DNA of 64,000 nucleotides from positions 6,714,920 through 6,778,919 of the forward strand of contig OY848923.1 in the NCBI GenBank assembly GCA_963693285.1. The letters run 5' to 3'. The notes below the pieces were generated by a model that saw only the letters and a list, made by a program, of their open reading frames with translations, was not told the DNA's origin and made no database searches. This DNA is from Xestospongia muta. Taxonomy: Eukaryota > Porifera > Demospongiae > Haplosclerida > Petrosiidae. A program made the position numbers and the translations under genes. Shown piece by piece: positions 34,690 through 47,166 of this stretch. Position 1 is the first letter of the stretch. Each line of letters opens with the position of its first letter.

Positions 34690-35748
34690 ATAACAGTTAA
34701 TACTTTTATATAAACAAATGAACATTCTGTCAGTTCACACTACATCTTTTGATAAAACATGTTGGCATTTGATCAAGAAAACAATCAAGTCATTATAATG
34801 TATTTATAGGTAGTTATGATGATTCCCACTATATGACCACAGCAAATACATTGCATTATCTAACAAGTTCCTCGTTATAGTTAATGAATGGAAAACACAT
34901 AGATTGTACTATAAAAACTAATCAACTAGCTGTCTTTAAAATATATTTTACATTTTCCAAGTGGATATACAATATATTTATTTTAAAGAAGAATGTATGC
35001 ATACATTTTAATTTAATTCTATATAAAGCACAAAAGAGTTTGAACTGTATTGCTACTGAAAAACGGAAACAACTAATGACGTATCAGTTAATAATTCAAT
35101 ATGTATCATCGGTGGTCCCTTTAATTTGGAAACATAACACTACATGGAGAGTATAACAATATTAACAACTAGTTATGTACACTTACACATAATCAGCACC
35201 AAAGTATTGACTCATAGTAGAACAAACGCTCCTATTCAATATTTCTACGTTGACTTTTATATAGACAAATGAACATTCTGTCAGTTCTCACCACATCTTT
35301 TGATAAATATGTTGGCATTTGATCAAGAAAACAGTCAAGTCATTATAATGTATTTAGTGGTATATAAACAATTATGATGATTCCCACTATATGACCACAG
35401 TAAATACATTATGTTATCTAACAAATTCCTTATTGTGGTCAATGAAGGGAAAACACATAAATTGTACTATAGAAAAATAACCAGCTAGCTACTGTCTTCA
35501 GAATATTTATATTTTACATTTTTCAAGTGGATATACAATATATTTATTTTAAAGAAGAATGTATGCATACATTTTAATTTAATTCTATGTAAAGCACAAA
35601 AGAGTTTGAACTGTATTACTACTGAAAACGGAAACAATTAATAATGTAACAGTTAATAATTCAATAAGTCCCTTTAATGGTCCCTTTAGTTATGGAAACA
35701 TAACACTACATGGAGAGTATAACAATATTAACAACTAGTTATGTACAC
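34690..35748. repeat. Direct duplication of about 550 bp in the DTM2/CP-A 3' region
   Basis: 34690-35250 and about 35253-35748 align almost throughout (TGAACATTCTGTCAGTTC, GATGATTCCCACTATATGAC, AATGTATGCATACATTTTAA). The same block occurs once more after DTM2' at about 44770-45236. The remaining 34076-34690 is 3' flank with repeats shared with 38340-38985 and 47300-47680. Confidence 0.85.
35174..35258 (-). pseudogene. Duplicate of the CP last-exon tail
   Basis: The minus strand reads SVCSTMSQYFGADYV followed by TAA, closely matching the end of the last exon of CP-B and CP-A. It was left by the 550-bp direct duplication and lies downstream of the real CP-A stop. No acceptor precedes it, so use as an alternative end is unlikely. 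Confidence 0.7.
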
Positions 35749-36304
35749 TTACACATAATCACCAACAAAGTATTCACTCAAGGTAGAAGAAATGCTCTCA
35801 TTCGGTATACTTAAGTTGACTTTTTCAATACTGAGATGAATTAGTTTTGAGTTTTGAGGAAGAACAGTTTTAAGAGTAATGATTATGTAAGCAAAACAAT
35901 CAAATTGTCCGAATGATTGATATACCTAGAATAAAATAGCATCTGCATATGCCATTTTCAAGTGTGTCAAATATTATCACCTCTTTTAAATAATCAGCTA
36001 TTCTGGTTGGATCAAAGAGGTTTTGATCTGTTATGTCGAAATAAATAGTCAAATAAACTGTCAGGGATCGTAATGTTGTCCCCATAATCACTACAATAAA
36101 GAGGAAAGACATACATTCTTTTAAGCATATTTATGAACTAATAATTTTAGCTTCTTGTATATTATGTAATTCTTTAAAAATTAAGAAACACTAATTAAAA
36201 ATTTAGAGAGTTAATTGTTGTAACATACTAAAATTTAGTGTAAGATGATTATTCATTCTTGCATATAATATAAATCAATTAATATACAAATTAATTTATA
36301 ATTA

Positions 36305-36338
<34 letters not shown>

Positions 36339-37302
36339 TGTATGTAAGTGTGTATGTATGTATGTATTGAAAATCAGTTTACTTTTAATAATGAATGGTG
36401 ATTCAGCAGGTTTAAAAAAATGGAAAATCTCCTCCCCATTATTGTGAGATGAATGAATAAATTTCACATCATCAATAGTTTTATAATCAACCTCAATGTA
36501 ATTCTCATGGCTCTCAGCACTTATATCTATATATATAAAGATCATAAAATACACATATTTAAAATTATTATGATTGTCTCACTATCAAGCAAATGTACAT
36601 GGAAAACAGTTCCTTTGGGAAGTATATAATGGTTTTCTTCACATGTTGGAGTTAACAATACCACTTCGCTTCTTAATTTGGACTTATAAGTTTGTTTAAG
36701 ATGTAGCATTTCTAATCTGTGATAGTATGGTATAATATATAATTGCATAAAAATATAATTCACTTGTATTCTGGTCCAAGAAAATTCACAATAGCCTCAT
36801 GTGCTTGTTCATGTGTAATGCTCATTCCTTGTATATTGATATCTAGCATAATCTTCTTATCAGTAGTTTGTGTTGCAGCTGCTTGCTCTTTGGCATCCAT
36901 CAGATAAACATGTGCATCAAATGGTCCTTCAGATTGAAATTTCTATATAATTATAACAGCCAATAGTGGTACTAGAAATCAAATGTAATATGTACCTTTT
37001 TCAGTTCATCACTTATCTTGTCTGAGTCTAATTTTGTTGAACTATCAGCCTCACATGTGAAGGAACATGTCATATAGACAGTCAATGATTTTATACCAAC
37101 TTCAATCTCCTCAGTGCTCCCTAGAAACACAAATTTATTCCGGACTATAGATGTATATACAGACATACTCACCTTTCTTTGGTAATAATTTAAACTTTAT
37201 TCCATGAGGCACAATAAGTTCTTTAGAGTTAGGAGAGCTGACTGTTACCACATGACTCAACAACACTCCTTTAAAACCACTACAATGAAGATTCTCACTC
37301 AT
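35749..37302 (-). CDS. CP-A: two-unit CP-family protein
   Basis: Seven exons: 37302-37173, 37120-36996, 36942-36764, 36716-36583, 36526-36383, 36090-35981 and 35925-35749, about 332 residues; phases 1, 0, 2, 1, 1, 0. Two homologous halves. Exons 1-3 carry LIVPHGIKFKLLPKK, SLTVYMTCSFTCEAD...ISDELKK and IMLDINIQGMSITHEQAHEA. Exons 4-7 carry YILPKGTVFHVHLLD, the SAES module, SLTVYLTIYFDIT...IADYLKE and a last module ending FVGDYV. The second half matches CP-E2 exons 2-5 exon by exon. No signal peptide or membrane helix. The start MSENLHC is supported by the paralogue CP-B (MNESLQC). Tail-to-tail with DTM2. I do not recognise the fold; alternating hydrophobic strands suggest a beta-rich domain. 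Confidence 0.75.
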
Positions 37303-39226
37303 TGCTTCAATTTGAAATGATTTGATGAAACAGCCCTGCTGCTTCAAATGTTTAAATAAAGTATAACCATGTCCATATATGGACAATGCATTAATTATTA
37401 TAGTTGTCATTGCTATGAACTCCCATGAACAATGTAGAATTTAAAAGACACATGTTATTTGGACTTTTTTAATGACATGTCTTTCAGTTATTAGATATTA
37501 TTACATTTAGAGTTGATAGCGGATTTGTAGAAATTACATGATTGGTTAAAAATTCACTTAAAATAGCATTTTGTCATTTCAGCTGCTGTCTTTGTTACCA
37601 GAATGTCATCAACATGATGTAATCCCAATAGTTGAGTTACCACAAAGCCAACACTGGTCTAACTCAATATGTATAAAGTAAACTAGAAGCCAAAAGGTAC
37701 TCTTTGTAGTCTATATCCGATGATTGAAACTAATGAGTGAGAGATAGATGCCATTTCAACTTATCTAACTTGATTAGTTTCAGTTGAAATATTATCTGCT
37801 TATAGCTTCAACTGAAGCCATGATTCAACTACTATAGTAAAATGGGTGTAGAAGCAATGTGGTTGTAGATACAAATAGTTGGCATTATACATATTAAGTT
37901 ACACTAGTTTTGGCTTTGTAGCAACTTAGAATGGGTTTATATCATATTGATGAAACTGTGGTAACAAACATCTCAATTAAAATTACAAATGCTTATTTCA
38001 GCATTGTCCATAATATTATTGTCCATCAACACTCCTTAATATGTGGGCATCTCAACAACTTTAATTTGATTTATTTAAAATGTTAACTTATTTAAAAATT
38101 TAATAGTTATACATGTTACATGTTAAAAAAAATCAGAGGAAGAAATATAGATGAAAATAATAATAATAAATGAGTCCAATATAACAGGTTGCTAAAATAT
38201 TTGAAGTTAGAGAGAAAGACCTGAGAATGAGAGAGAGAGAAAGACAATTAGGTAACCGTGTGCACAATACTTGCTAAAGAGTGCTGATCACATCAACCTT
38301 GTATCTGTTAAGTGTATTTTATTTCATGATCTAAGACATGATATATTATATGTATATTATACATGTATTGTTTTAAAAAAACATTTGTTGATACTTCTGT
38401 TAGTTGGTTTCATTTTACGGTTGTCTAGACTAATGATATTAATTATGTCATGCGAAAGTCACTTTACAGAATTGTTTACAAAACATTACTAACAAATGTC
38501 ATATTTTATTAAATTAGCTACCACAAAATGATTGAATATTAGTATTTCCTTGCGTACATTCAATGACTTTAAGTAGCCAGACCATATAAGAAGAGTTGTA
38601 GCCAACCACATAGCCTTACATCTTACAGCCTAAAAGAATTGTTTACAAAACATTACTAACAAATGTCATATATTTTATTGCATTAGCTACCACAAAATGA
38701 TTGAATATTAGTATTTCCTTGTGTACATTCAATGACTTCTCTATTATTTTGGTCTCAGTTTGAATGACTTTTTAGCTTTTTTTCCATGAATCATGCAACT
38801 ATTACAATAAAAACTGCATCTACAAAAGGACATTGCAATTTAATGTATCATTATGTTGTCACTTAATGTGATTTCATTCTCTTACAAATGTGTCCCAGAG
38901 TTGGCCAAAGCTCTACTTTAATTGATCAGATCATTTAAGGAGAGTTGTAGCTAACCACATGGCCTTACACCTTACAGCCACGCCGAGGGTGATAGTGAGA
39001 TATTCCATATGGTGTAAGGAAGGCAAATCAGGTTTTAACTGATGTAGTCCATAGAATGCTTCTAAATGACACACCTCACAACACTTAAGAAGTGAACTGA
39101 TCTGTATTAAAATAATATTAATAATATTATAATAGTATTACTAAGTGCAATATGATACATGCAAGTACACATCTCATTATTAATGGCTTATAATAATATA
39201 GTGAAAGTGACGGATATCATAGTAAT
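37303..39226. other. Upstream of CP-A, no gene
   Basis: Paralogous to 46763-47895 and so part of a DTM2/CP-A block duplication. Contains repeats shared with the 3' flank of DTM2 (TGTTAGTTGGTTTCAT, GAGAGTTGGCCA words) and an internal direct repeat at about 38460-38520 / 38640-38730. No coding exon is supported. Confidence 0.55.
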
Positions 39227-39962
39227 AGAAATTGCTGGTAATACTAGTATTGTAGGTAATAATGGTATTGTAGGTATTACTGGTATTGTAGGTAATATTG
39301 GTATTGTAGGCAATACTGGTATTGTAAGTAATACTGGTATTGTAGGTAACACTTGTATTATACCTAATACTGCTATTGTAGGTAACATTGGTATTGAGGA
39401 TAAAGCTTGTATTGTTGATAATACTTGTATCATAAGTAATACTGGTGGTGTATTTAAAGCTGGTATTATAGGTAATACTGATATTGTTGGTATTACTGGT
39501 ATTGTTGCCGTATTATAGGTGATACTAGTATTCTAGATAATACTGGTATTGTTGGTAATACTGGTATTGTAGGTAATGTTTGTATTATAGCTAATAATGG
39601 TATTGTAGGTATTACTGGTATTGTAGGTAATACTGGTAATGTAGGTAATATTGGTATTGTAGGTAACATTGGTATTGAAGATAAAGCTGGTATTGTTGAT
39701 AATACTGGTATCATAAGTAATACTTGTATTGTATTTAAAGATGGTATTATAGGTAATACTGATATTGTTGGTATTACTGGTATTGTTGGCATATTGTAGG
39801 TAATACTAGTATTCTAGATAATACTGGTATTGTTGGTAATACTGGTAGTGTAGGTAAAGCTGGTATTATAGGTAATACTGGTATTGTTGGGAATACTGGT
39901 ATTGTAGGTAAAGCTGGTATTGTTGGTAATACTTGTATCATAAGTAATACTGCTATTGTACC
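39227..39962 (+). repeat. 18-bp minisatellite, first array
   Basis: About 40 units of a GGTATTGTAGGTAATACT-type 18-mer with many one-base variants. Because 18 is a multiple of three, several frames stay open on both strands (Asn-Thr-Gly-Ile-Val-Gly and Thr-Ile-Pro-Val-Leu-Pro patterns). I treat these as non-coding. Confidence 0.93.
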
Positions 39963-42336
39963 GAATGATAGGAGTAACGCCTATCAAGACCACACAATAC
40001 CACTCAGAGATAGATGGATTGGTTAAATGATTCAACCAGACTCTGAAACAGATGTTATGATGAGTCACCAACAGTGAAGGGAGAGATTGGAACAAATTGT
40101 CCCATTGGTTCATTTTGCTTATTGAGAAGTGCCACAGGCATCAACCGAATTTAGTCCTTTTCAATTGGTCTATGGACAAGACATCAGAGGATCACTGGAT
40201 GTAATAAAAGAAGGCTAGCTACAACAGAATTTAAAGAAGGATGACATAATCAATTATGTCAATAAGGTGTACCAACATCTAGAAAAAGCGAAACATATAC
40301 TTTAAGAGAACATGATCCGAGCACAAACTAAACAGAAAGAGTGGTATGATAAGAAGACACGAGATCTACAACTACAGGAAGGAGACCAAGTCCTAGTGCT
40401 ACTACCTACATGAACCAAGAAATTACTAGCCAAATGGAAAAGACCATACACCATGCTATGGAGAATCAGAAAAATCAACTATGATATCGAAACACCGGGA
40501 GGATGAAAAGACAAGAAAATCTTCTACGTGAACATGTTGAAACAATGGAAACCACCTGAAGAGATCTTTGTCAACATAATCTCTGACAACCGGGAAAAAA
40601 TACCTTATTCATCAGAAGAGGAACAAAGTCTCAAAGATGATGAATACGGAGAGAAGAATCTCATTGAACAACAACAGAAACAGATGGAGGATCTATTACA
40701 TCAGTATTCCTTAATCACTGGAACCAGACATGGAAGTACAACAAATGTGAAACACCAGATCATCACCACTAACCCACAACCGATTAGACAATGTCCATAC
40801 CATATTCCATCAGCTTTGAAGAAGGATGTTGTCATTGAGCTCAACGAACTACTAAAAACCGGAGTAGTCGAAACATCGACCAGGGATTGGGCTTCACCTA
40901 TCATTGTGATTAAGAAAAAGATTGCAGTGTCCAAATCTGCATTGATTACCACAAGCTAAATACAGGCACCAAGTTTGACGCCTATCCCATGCCGAGAATA
41001 GACAAAATGCTAGACAACATCATATAATCACAGTATCTAACCACGCTAGACTTAGCCAAAGGCTATTGGCAGGTTCCAATAGAAGAAGCAGACAAAGAGA
41101 AGACAGCTTTCACTAGCCCACTAGAATTACTTCAGTTTACTGTAATACCCTTTTGGAGTAAGTGGAGCTCTAGCAACCTTCCAACAATTGATGGACCAAG
41201 TGCTCAGGGGGACAAAGCAGTTCACAGGAGTTTACTTGGACGACATAATCATCTACAGAGAAACATGAGGATAGCAAATAGACAGTGTTCGACAGATTTC
41301 GAACAGATTGAAGAATGCTGAACTGACCATCAAGCTAAAGAAATGTAGCTTTAGTGTGAGTGAATGCATCTATCTAGGACATAAAATCGGAAAAAGAGGA
41401 GTGTGATCTGAAGAGACTATAGTCAAGCAATAGCAGGCAAGAGCGAAAAAGGAAGTCTGAAGTTTTCTTGGAATAGTTGAATACTACTGATGATTTGTAC
41501 AGAACCTTGCTACCAAAGCAGAACCACTCACCAACCTAACAAAGAAAGACGTACTGAAAAAGAATGGACTGAAGGAACTGAAACTGCTCAACCATGCCCT
41601 AAGCCATTCAGTGATACTGAAGAATTCAGACTTCATCCAAACATTCAACTTCAGACAGACGTTCAGATGTAGGAGTCAGCGTGATACTTAACCAAGGAAG
41701 GGAACAAGATCAACCTATTGCCTATTTTAGCAGGAAGCTATTAGATTGCGAGAAGAAGTATTTCACGGTCGAGAAAAAATGCCTAGCCATACTACTAGGA
41801 GTCAAAGCTTTCTCTACCTACCTACTTGGCAAACTGTTCATACTCCAGACAGACAATCAGACACTCACCTGGCTACAGACCTTCACGAACAAGAACACCC
41901 ATCTCACAAGATGAAGCCTAAAACTACAACCTAATACCTTTGAGATTCAACACTGGAAAGGAAGAGAAAACACCAATGCAAATGCACTATTTCACCTCCC
42001 CTGTGGAGAAGGACACTACATGTGCTTCACACTAGAGTAGGAAGGGAGGAATGTGACAGATCAATGCTACCACATGAAGGCACATGGTGACCATGTATCG
42101 ACCATGTACCAACCACATGCTGAAAGGAGTAAACAATAATCAGAGCTAGAGGATCACCAGCTTGAGAAAAATTACATGCACTGATTTGACCAAACAGAAT
42201 GTAGCTTTAAATGACCAATCAGATTGGACCTGCCTGGGAAGGCTAAAAGGAGCCGACTGACTCATCAATTTTAGATTACAAATAGTGTATACTTAGTCGC
42301 TATATTATTCTGTTAATAAATATTTACATAATTAAC
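39963..42336 (+). mobile_element. Truncated Ty3/gypsy-like retroelement, integrase before RT, with 3' LTR
   Basis: Reading left to right: the C-terminal part of an integrase (FSPFQLVYGQDIRGSLDV, EWYDKKTRDLQLQEGDQVL, KIFYVNMLKQW); a linker continuous in the same frame with the start of reverse transcriptase (IRQCPYHIPSALKKDVVIEL, DWASPIIVIKKK; open 40528-40959); RT core (DAYPMPRIDKML, LAKGYWQVPIEEADKEKTA, VYLDDIIIY at about 41230-41260); RNase H (QPIAYFSRKLLDCEKKYFTV, ILQTDNQTLTWL); and a polypurine tract (about 42039-42051). An LTR runs from 42052 (TGTGACAG) to 42336 (ending AACA) and includes AATAAA. Many stops and frameshifts make it inactive. The left end is cut off inside integrase at the minisatellite. 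Integrase upstream of RT is the arrangement known for Gmr1-type elements. Confidence 0.85.
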
Positions 42337-42359
42337 AAGCAAAAAGGCACTTCTTGACA

Positions 42360-43017
42360 AACACCTATAATACCAGTATTACGAACAACACCAGTAATAC
42401 CTACAATACCAGTATTACCAACAATACCAATATTACCTATAATACCAGTACTACCAACAATACCAGTATTACCTACAATAGCAGTATTAGCAACAATACC
42501 AGTAATACCAACAATACCAGTATTACCAACAATACTAGTATTACCTATAATACCTATATCACCCACAGTACCAGTATTACCTACAGTACCAGCATTACCT
42601 AAAATACCAGTATAACCAACGATACCAGTATTACCAATAATACCAATATTACCTATAATACCAGTATTACCAACAATACTAGTATTACCTATAATACCTA
42701 TATCACCCACAGTACCAGTATTACCTACAGTACCAGCATTACCTACAATACCAGTATAACCAACGATACCAGTATTACCAATAATACCAATATTACCTAT
42801 AATACCAGTATTACCAACAATACTAGTAGACCTACAATATTACCAGTATTACCAACAATATCAGTATTACCCACAATACCAGTATTACCTACAATACCAG
42901 TATTACCAACAATACCAGTATTATCAACAATACCAGTATTACCTATTGTACCAGTAATACCTACAATACCATTATTACCTACAATACTAGTATTACCAGC
43001 AATACCACCATACTAGT
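42360..43017 (-). repeat. 18-bp minisatellite, second array, inverted
   Basis: Same unit as 39227-39962 but on the opposite strand (AATACCAGTATTACCAAC), with an internal higher-order duplication of about 150 bp (42500-42650 versus 42650-42830). It starts right after the retroelement LTR. Confidence 0.92.
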
Positions 43018-43675
43018 ATTCTTTTGTTTAGATATTCATTATTAAATTGCAGTAGTGATGTCACATGATGGCATCTTAGGCAAGGTATACCAAGAACCAC
43101 CCCATTAACCTAACCACATATTTGTCCTACCTAAGCTCCTTTGTGGTTTGTGCTATGTGTGTGTGTGTGTGTAGCCCAAATCACAAAATAGCTGTGCTAG
43201 AATAACAATTGAGCTGAATTAGGACTATCTTGCTGTTCTTACCCCCGTTAGGAATTGTTTATACATACATGTAATTTTATTGCTATGCTACGCCTATATA
43301 GTCCCAAATTGACACTTGCCTTGAGCCTGTGAGTAATATATAATGTGTGCATAACTATCATTCACATGTGAAGGTCATACAGAAAAGTGGCATGTCATGT
43401 TAGGGCAATACAATATTATGAATCTACTATAAATGTATTTAACATGTTTTTTAGATTTAGTTGATCTAGTATCCTCGAGATTACAGATAAATTTATACTC
43501 ACTGTTAGTGATATTAGAAGCCATATGCAATTAACTTCAGTGTTTACCACATAATAGTCCTAGCTAAGCTGCTTGGTGGTTTATACTATATGTGTATGTG
43601 TATGTATAATAACACAAACCACAAAACAGCTGAGTTAGAATAACAGCTGAATTGAACTCCATGCTGTTCTTACAT
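43018..43675. other. Spacer with a direct repeat of about 95 bp
   Basis: 43130-43225 and 43562-43657 are diverged direct copies (CTAAGCT..TTGTGGTTT, ACAAAATAGCTG and TAGAATAACA words), each with a short (GT)n-like run. The second copy sits at the 5' breakpoint of DTM2'. No gene. Confidence 0.6.
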
Positions 43676-44640
43676 CTTAAAATCCTCTCTATATTAGTTT
43701 TCTTGTTTTTGTTTTTGTATAATGGTCTACAACACATTTCTTTTCATTCAGTTTATGATATTAGAGGTAATACATCAGTAATTATTGAAACTAACTGTTA
43801 CAGCACCTTTTGCACTAAAGAGATTACTATCAGTAATGTTAAAAGTACAATGATGGTTACGATCCAATAATAGTGATCCCTTATAAGACAAGAGAAAATC
43901 TCCATTATAGAAAAAAACAACCAAAAGAAGTAAAATTTTATTTTAATACACCTGGTTTAGATATAAATTTACCAATGAACATTCTATATGGTGACATACC
44001 AATCTATTCATCTGGTAATAGTACACTTACTTATACCTTCAGTTTCAGAACTGATGCTAACTTTACTATTTGTCCTCTTGAACTACACATGTTTAATAAC
44101 TATCAGGAATTTAATCAATTTATTTATCAATATTCAAATGTCAATGGTCTTATTACTAGTTCGAATTGTACTCTTAATTCAGTGAATTCTACACTTCAAA
44201 GCCACATTGTAAATTTTCATCTCCATCCAATTACCTTCTACTACTTTGCTGTAGGGTTAATAAAAGGTTTATATGTCAATATAACAATTATTGGACAATT
44301 AGAGGAATTTCAAGTCTCAAATCTGACTTCAGTGAAATGTATTTTAAGTTCTGCAGTTGATACCACCTCTTGCACTATTTCATTAGCTCATTCAAGTGTA
44401 AGCTACACAAAAGACTACATCTGTCTTCTTACTCAGTTTAATGATAAACATATAGGAAATATAACTGTGGATGTAACACCTGCTATCTAAAACATTGGTA
44501 GTGTCAGCAATCTCTCGATTAGTATTGTAACTGATTTTATTACAGTATCTATCATCATTGCTATAATCTTCTATGCGGTCTGGCATATTAAGAAAGAGTC
44601 TGCAATTGTTACACAATACAGTGACTTGCTAAATGATAAC
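43676..44640 (+). pseudogene. DTM2': 5'-truncated copy of DTM2
   Basis: Homology to DTM2 begins inside helix 1 and covers the ectodomain, helix 2 and tail. The DED exon and linker exon are absent. A frameshift lies near 43850-43873 and TAA at 44488-44490 replaces the Trp of WNIGS. The helix-2 region after the stop is still recognisable to 44640. Most differences from DTM2 are point changes, so the copy is fairly recent. It lies tail-to-tail with CP-B, as DTM2 does with CP-A. Confidence 0.88.
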
Positions 44641-45236
44641 TAGTTTGTTTTTTAGTAGTTGTCTCGTTTATATTTTAGTTAGCAGCTCTTAAATTATTTA
44701 TTCATCCAAATTATGTAAGTATACAATAAATTTAAGTTAGTGATTTTATCAAATTTTTATTATATCAGTTAATACTTTTATATAAATAAATGAACATTCT
44801 GTCAGTTCTTGCTGTATCCTTTGATAAAACATGTTGGCATTTGATCAAGAAAACAATCAAGTCATTATAATGTATTTATAGGTAGTTATGATGATTCCCA
44901 CTATATGACCACAGCAAATACATTGCATTATCTAACAAGTTCCTCATTATAGTTAATGAATGGAAAACATATAGATTATACTATAAAAACTAACCAACTA
45001 GCTGTCTTTAAAATATATTTTACATTGTCCAAATGGATAGTACAATATTTTTGTTTTAAAGAAGAATGTATGCATACATTTTAATTTAATTCTATATAAA
45101 GCACAAAAGAGTTTGAACTGTAAAATGAAAACAACTAACAGTTAATAATTCAATATGTATCATCGATGGTCCCTTTAATTTGGATACATAACACTACATG
45201 GAGAGTATAACAATATTAACAACTAGTTATGTACAC

Positions 45237-46762
45237 TTACACAAAATCAGCACCAAAGTATTGACTCATAGTAGAACAAACGCTCTCACTCGATATATCT
45301 AAGTCAACTATTTCAGAACTGAATTGAATTAGTTTTGAGTCACGAGGAAAGACAGTTTGAGGAGTCATGATTATGTAAGCAGAACTTTCAAATTGTCCAA
45401 ATGATTGATATACCTAGAATAAAATAACATATCATATGCCATCTTCATGAGTGTCAAATATTATCACCTCTTTTAAATGATCAGCTATTTTAGTTGTACT
45501 AAAAAGATTATGATCTACTATTGAGAAAAGAGTAGTTAAATAAACTTTCATTGACGGAGATCTCTCTGTAACAAAGAAGAGACAGACATACATTTTGTTA
45601 AACATATTTATAATTTTGGCTTCTTGCATGTTATACACTTCTTTTAAAAATTAAGAAGTACTAATCAAAAATTTAGAGAGATGTTTATTGCTACATACTA
45701 AAATTTTGTCTAAGATGATTATTAATTATGTTACATGATTAATCCATTATTGGATATAATACATATCAAATATAGTTATACAAATTTATTTATAAATATA
45801 TGTATATATTTATATATTGAAAATTATTTTACTTTCAAGAATTAATGGTGATTCAGCAGGTTTAAAAAAGTGGAATACTGTGTCCCATTTCTTGATATAT
45901 GAATGAACACATTTCACATTATCAATAGTTTTATAAGCAACATTTGTGTACTTCTCATGGCTCTCAGCACCTACATGTATATATATATACATATATATAC
46001 ATAGATCATAAAGTCCAAACATTTAAAATTTTATGATTGTCTCACTATCAAGCACACGGACATAGAAAACAGTTCCTTTGGGAAGTATATAATCCTCTTC
46101 ATAAACTTGAGTTAGTACTACCACTTGGCTTCTTAATGTGATCTCATAAGTTTGTTTAAAACGTAGCATTTCTAATCTGTTGTATTCAGGCATAACATAT
46201 AATTGCGTGTAAATATAATTCACTTGTATTCTGGTCCAAGAAAATTCACAATAGCCTCGTATGCTTGTTCATGTGTAACGCTCATCCCTTGTATATTGAT
46301 ATCTAGCATAATCTTCTTAGCAGTAGTTTGTGTTGCAGCTGCTTGCTCTGTGGCATCCATCAGATAAATATGTGCATCAAATGGTCCTTCAGATTTAAAT
46401 TTCTATATAATTATAACATCCAATAGTAGCACTAGAAATCAAATGTAATATGTACCTTTTTCAGTTCATCACTTATCTTGTCTGAATCTAATTATGCTGA
46501 ACTATCACCCTCACATTTAAAGGAACATGTCAAATAGACAGTCAATGATTTTATACCAGCTTCAATCTCCTCAGTGCTCACTACAAACACCAATATATTG
46601 TGGACTATAGATGTATATATAGACATACTCACCTTTCTTTGGTAGTAATTGAAACTTTGTTCCACGAGGCACAATCAGCATTTTAGAGTTAGGTGAGCTG
46701 ACAGTTACCTTACAGCTCAACAATACTCCTTTAAAAACATTACACTGAAGACTCTCATTCAT
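45237..46762 (-). pseudogene. CP-B: copy of CP-A with one in-frame stop
   Basis: All seven exons of CP-A are present with usable borders and the same phases: 46762-46633, 46580-46456, 46402-46224, 46176-46046, 45970-45833, 45565-45468 and 45413-45237. The single clear lesion is TAA at 46492-46494 in exon 2, where CP-A has Lys (GDSSA then stop, versus DSSTK). Everything downstream stays open and well conserved (IMLDINIQGMSVTHEQA, SMKVYLTTLF, last exon ending YFGADFV). A very young pseudogene, an allele that truncates the protein after about 73 residues, or a sequencing error. Confidence 0.75.
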
Positions 46763-47050
46763 TGCTTCAATCTAAAACGACTTTTAGATTTTAGTTATAA
46801 CAGCCCTGCCACTTTAAAGTTTTAATAAAAAATAGCCATGTCCATATATGGACAATGCATTAATTACTGTGGCAGTTATTACTATGAATTCCAATAAACA
46901 ATGCAGACTTTTAAAGACACCTGTTGTCTGGACTTTTTTAAAGCCAAGTGTTTCAGTTATTAGATTTTATTGTACTTAGAGTTGATAGTGGATTTGCAGA
47001 TATCACATTATTGGTTACAAACCTATCAACCTGTCGATAATATTAGTGTC

Positions 47051-47166
47051 ACTCAACACTCCTTAATATGTGGCATCCCTACAACTTAAATTTAAGATAT
47101 TAACTTCTTTAAAAAGTTAATACTTTAAATTTAAGTTGTAAGGGATGCCCACATATTAAGGAGTGC
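47051..47166. repeat. Long hairpin (arms of about 50 bp)
   Basis: CAACACTCCTTAATATGTGG ... AACTTAAATTTAAG is followed after a short loop by its reverse complement, ending near GGAGTGCATGTTGATTGA. The paralogous locus near 38020-38080 has only one arm. Confidence 0.85.

Noticed and set aside
36291..36554. Long C-terminal Thr/His/Ile/Tyr tail on a CP-A exon frame
   Set aside because: The frame runs through the donor into a TA/GTAT microsatellite in the intron. The exon ends at 36383.
39159..39518. 119-codon frame of Gly-Ile-Val-Gly-Asn-Thr repeats, and frames on the opposite strand
   Set aside because: It follows from an 18-bp minisatellite whose period is a multiple of three, so both strands are open by construction.
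42324..42710. 128-codon frame in the second minisatellite
   Set aside because: Same reason; it also runs into the retroelement LTR.
39227..43017. CRISPR-like array
   Set aside because: The units are contiguous 18-mers with no distinct spacers, and the surroundings are eukaryotic.
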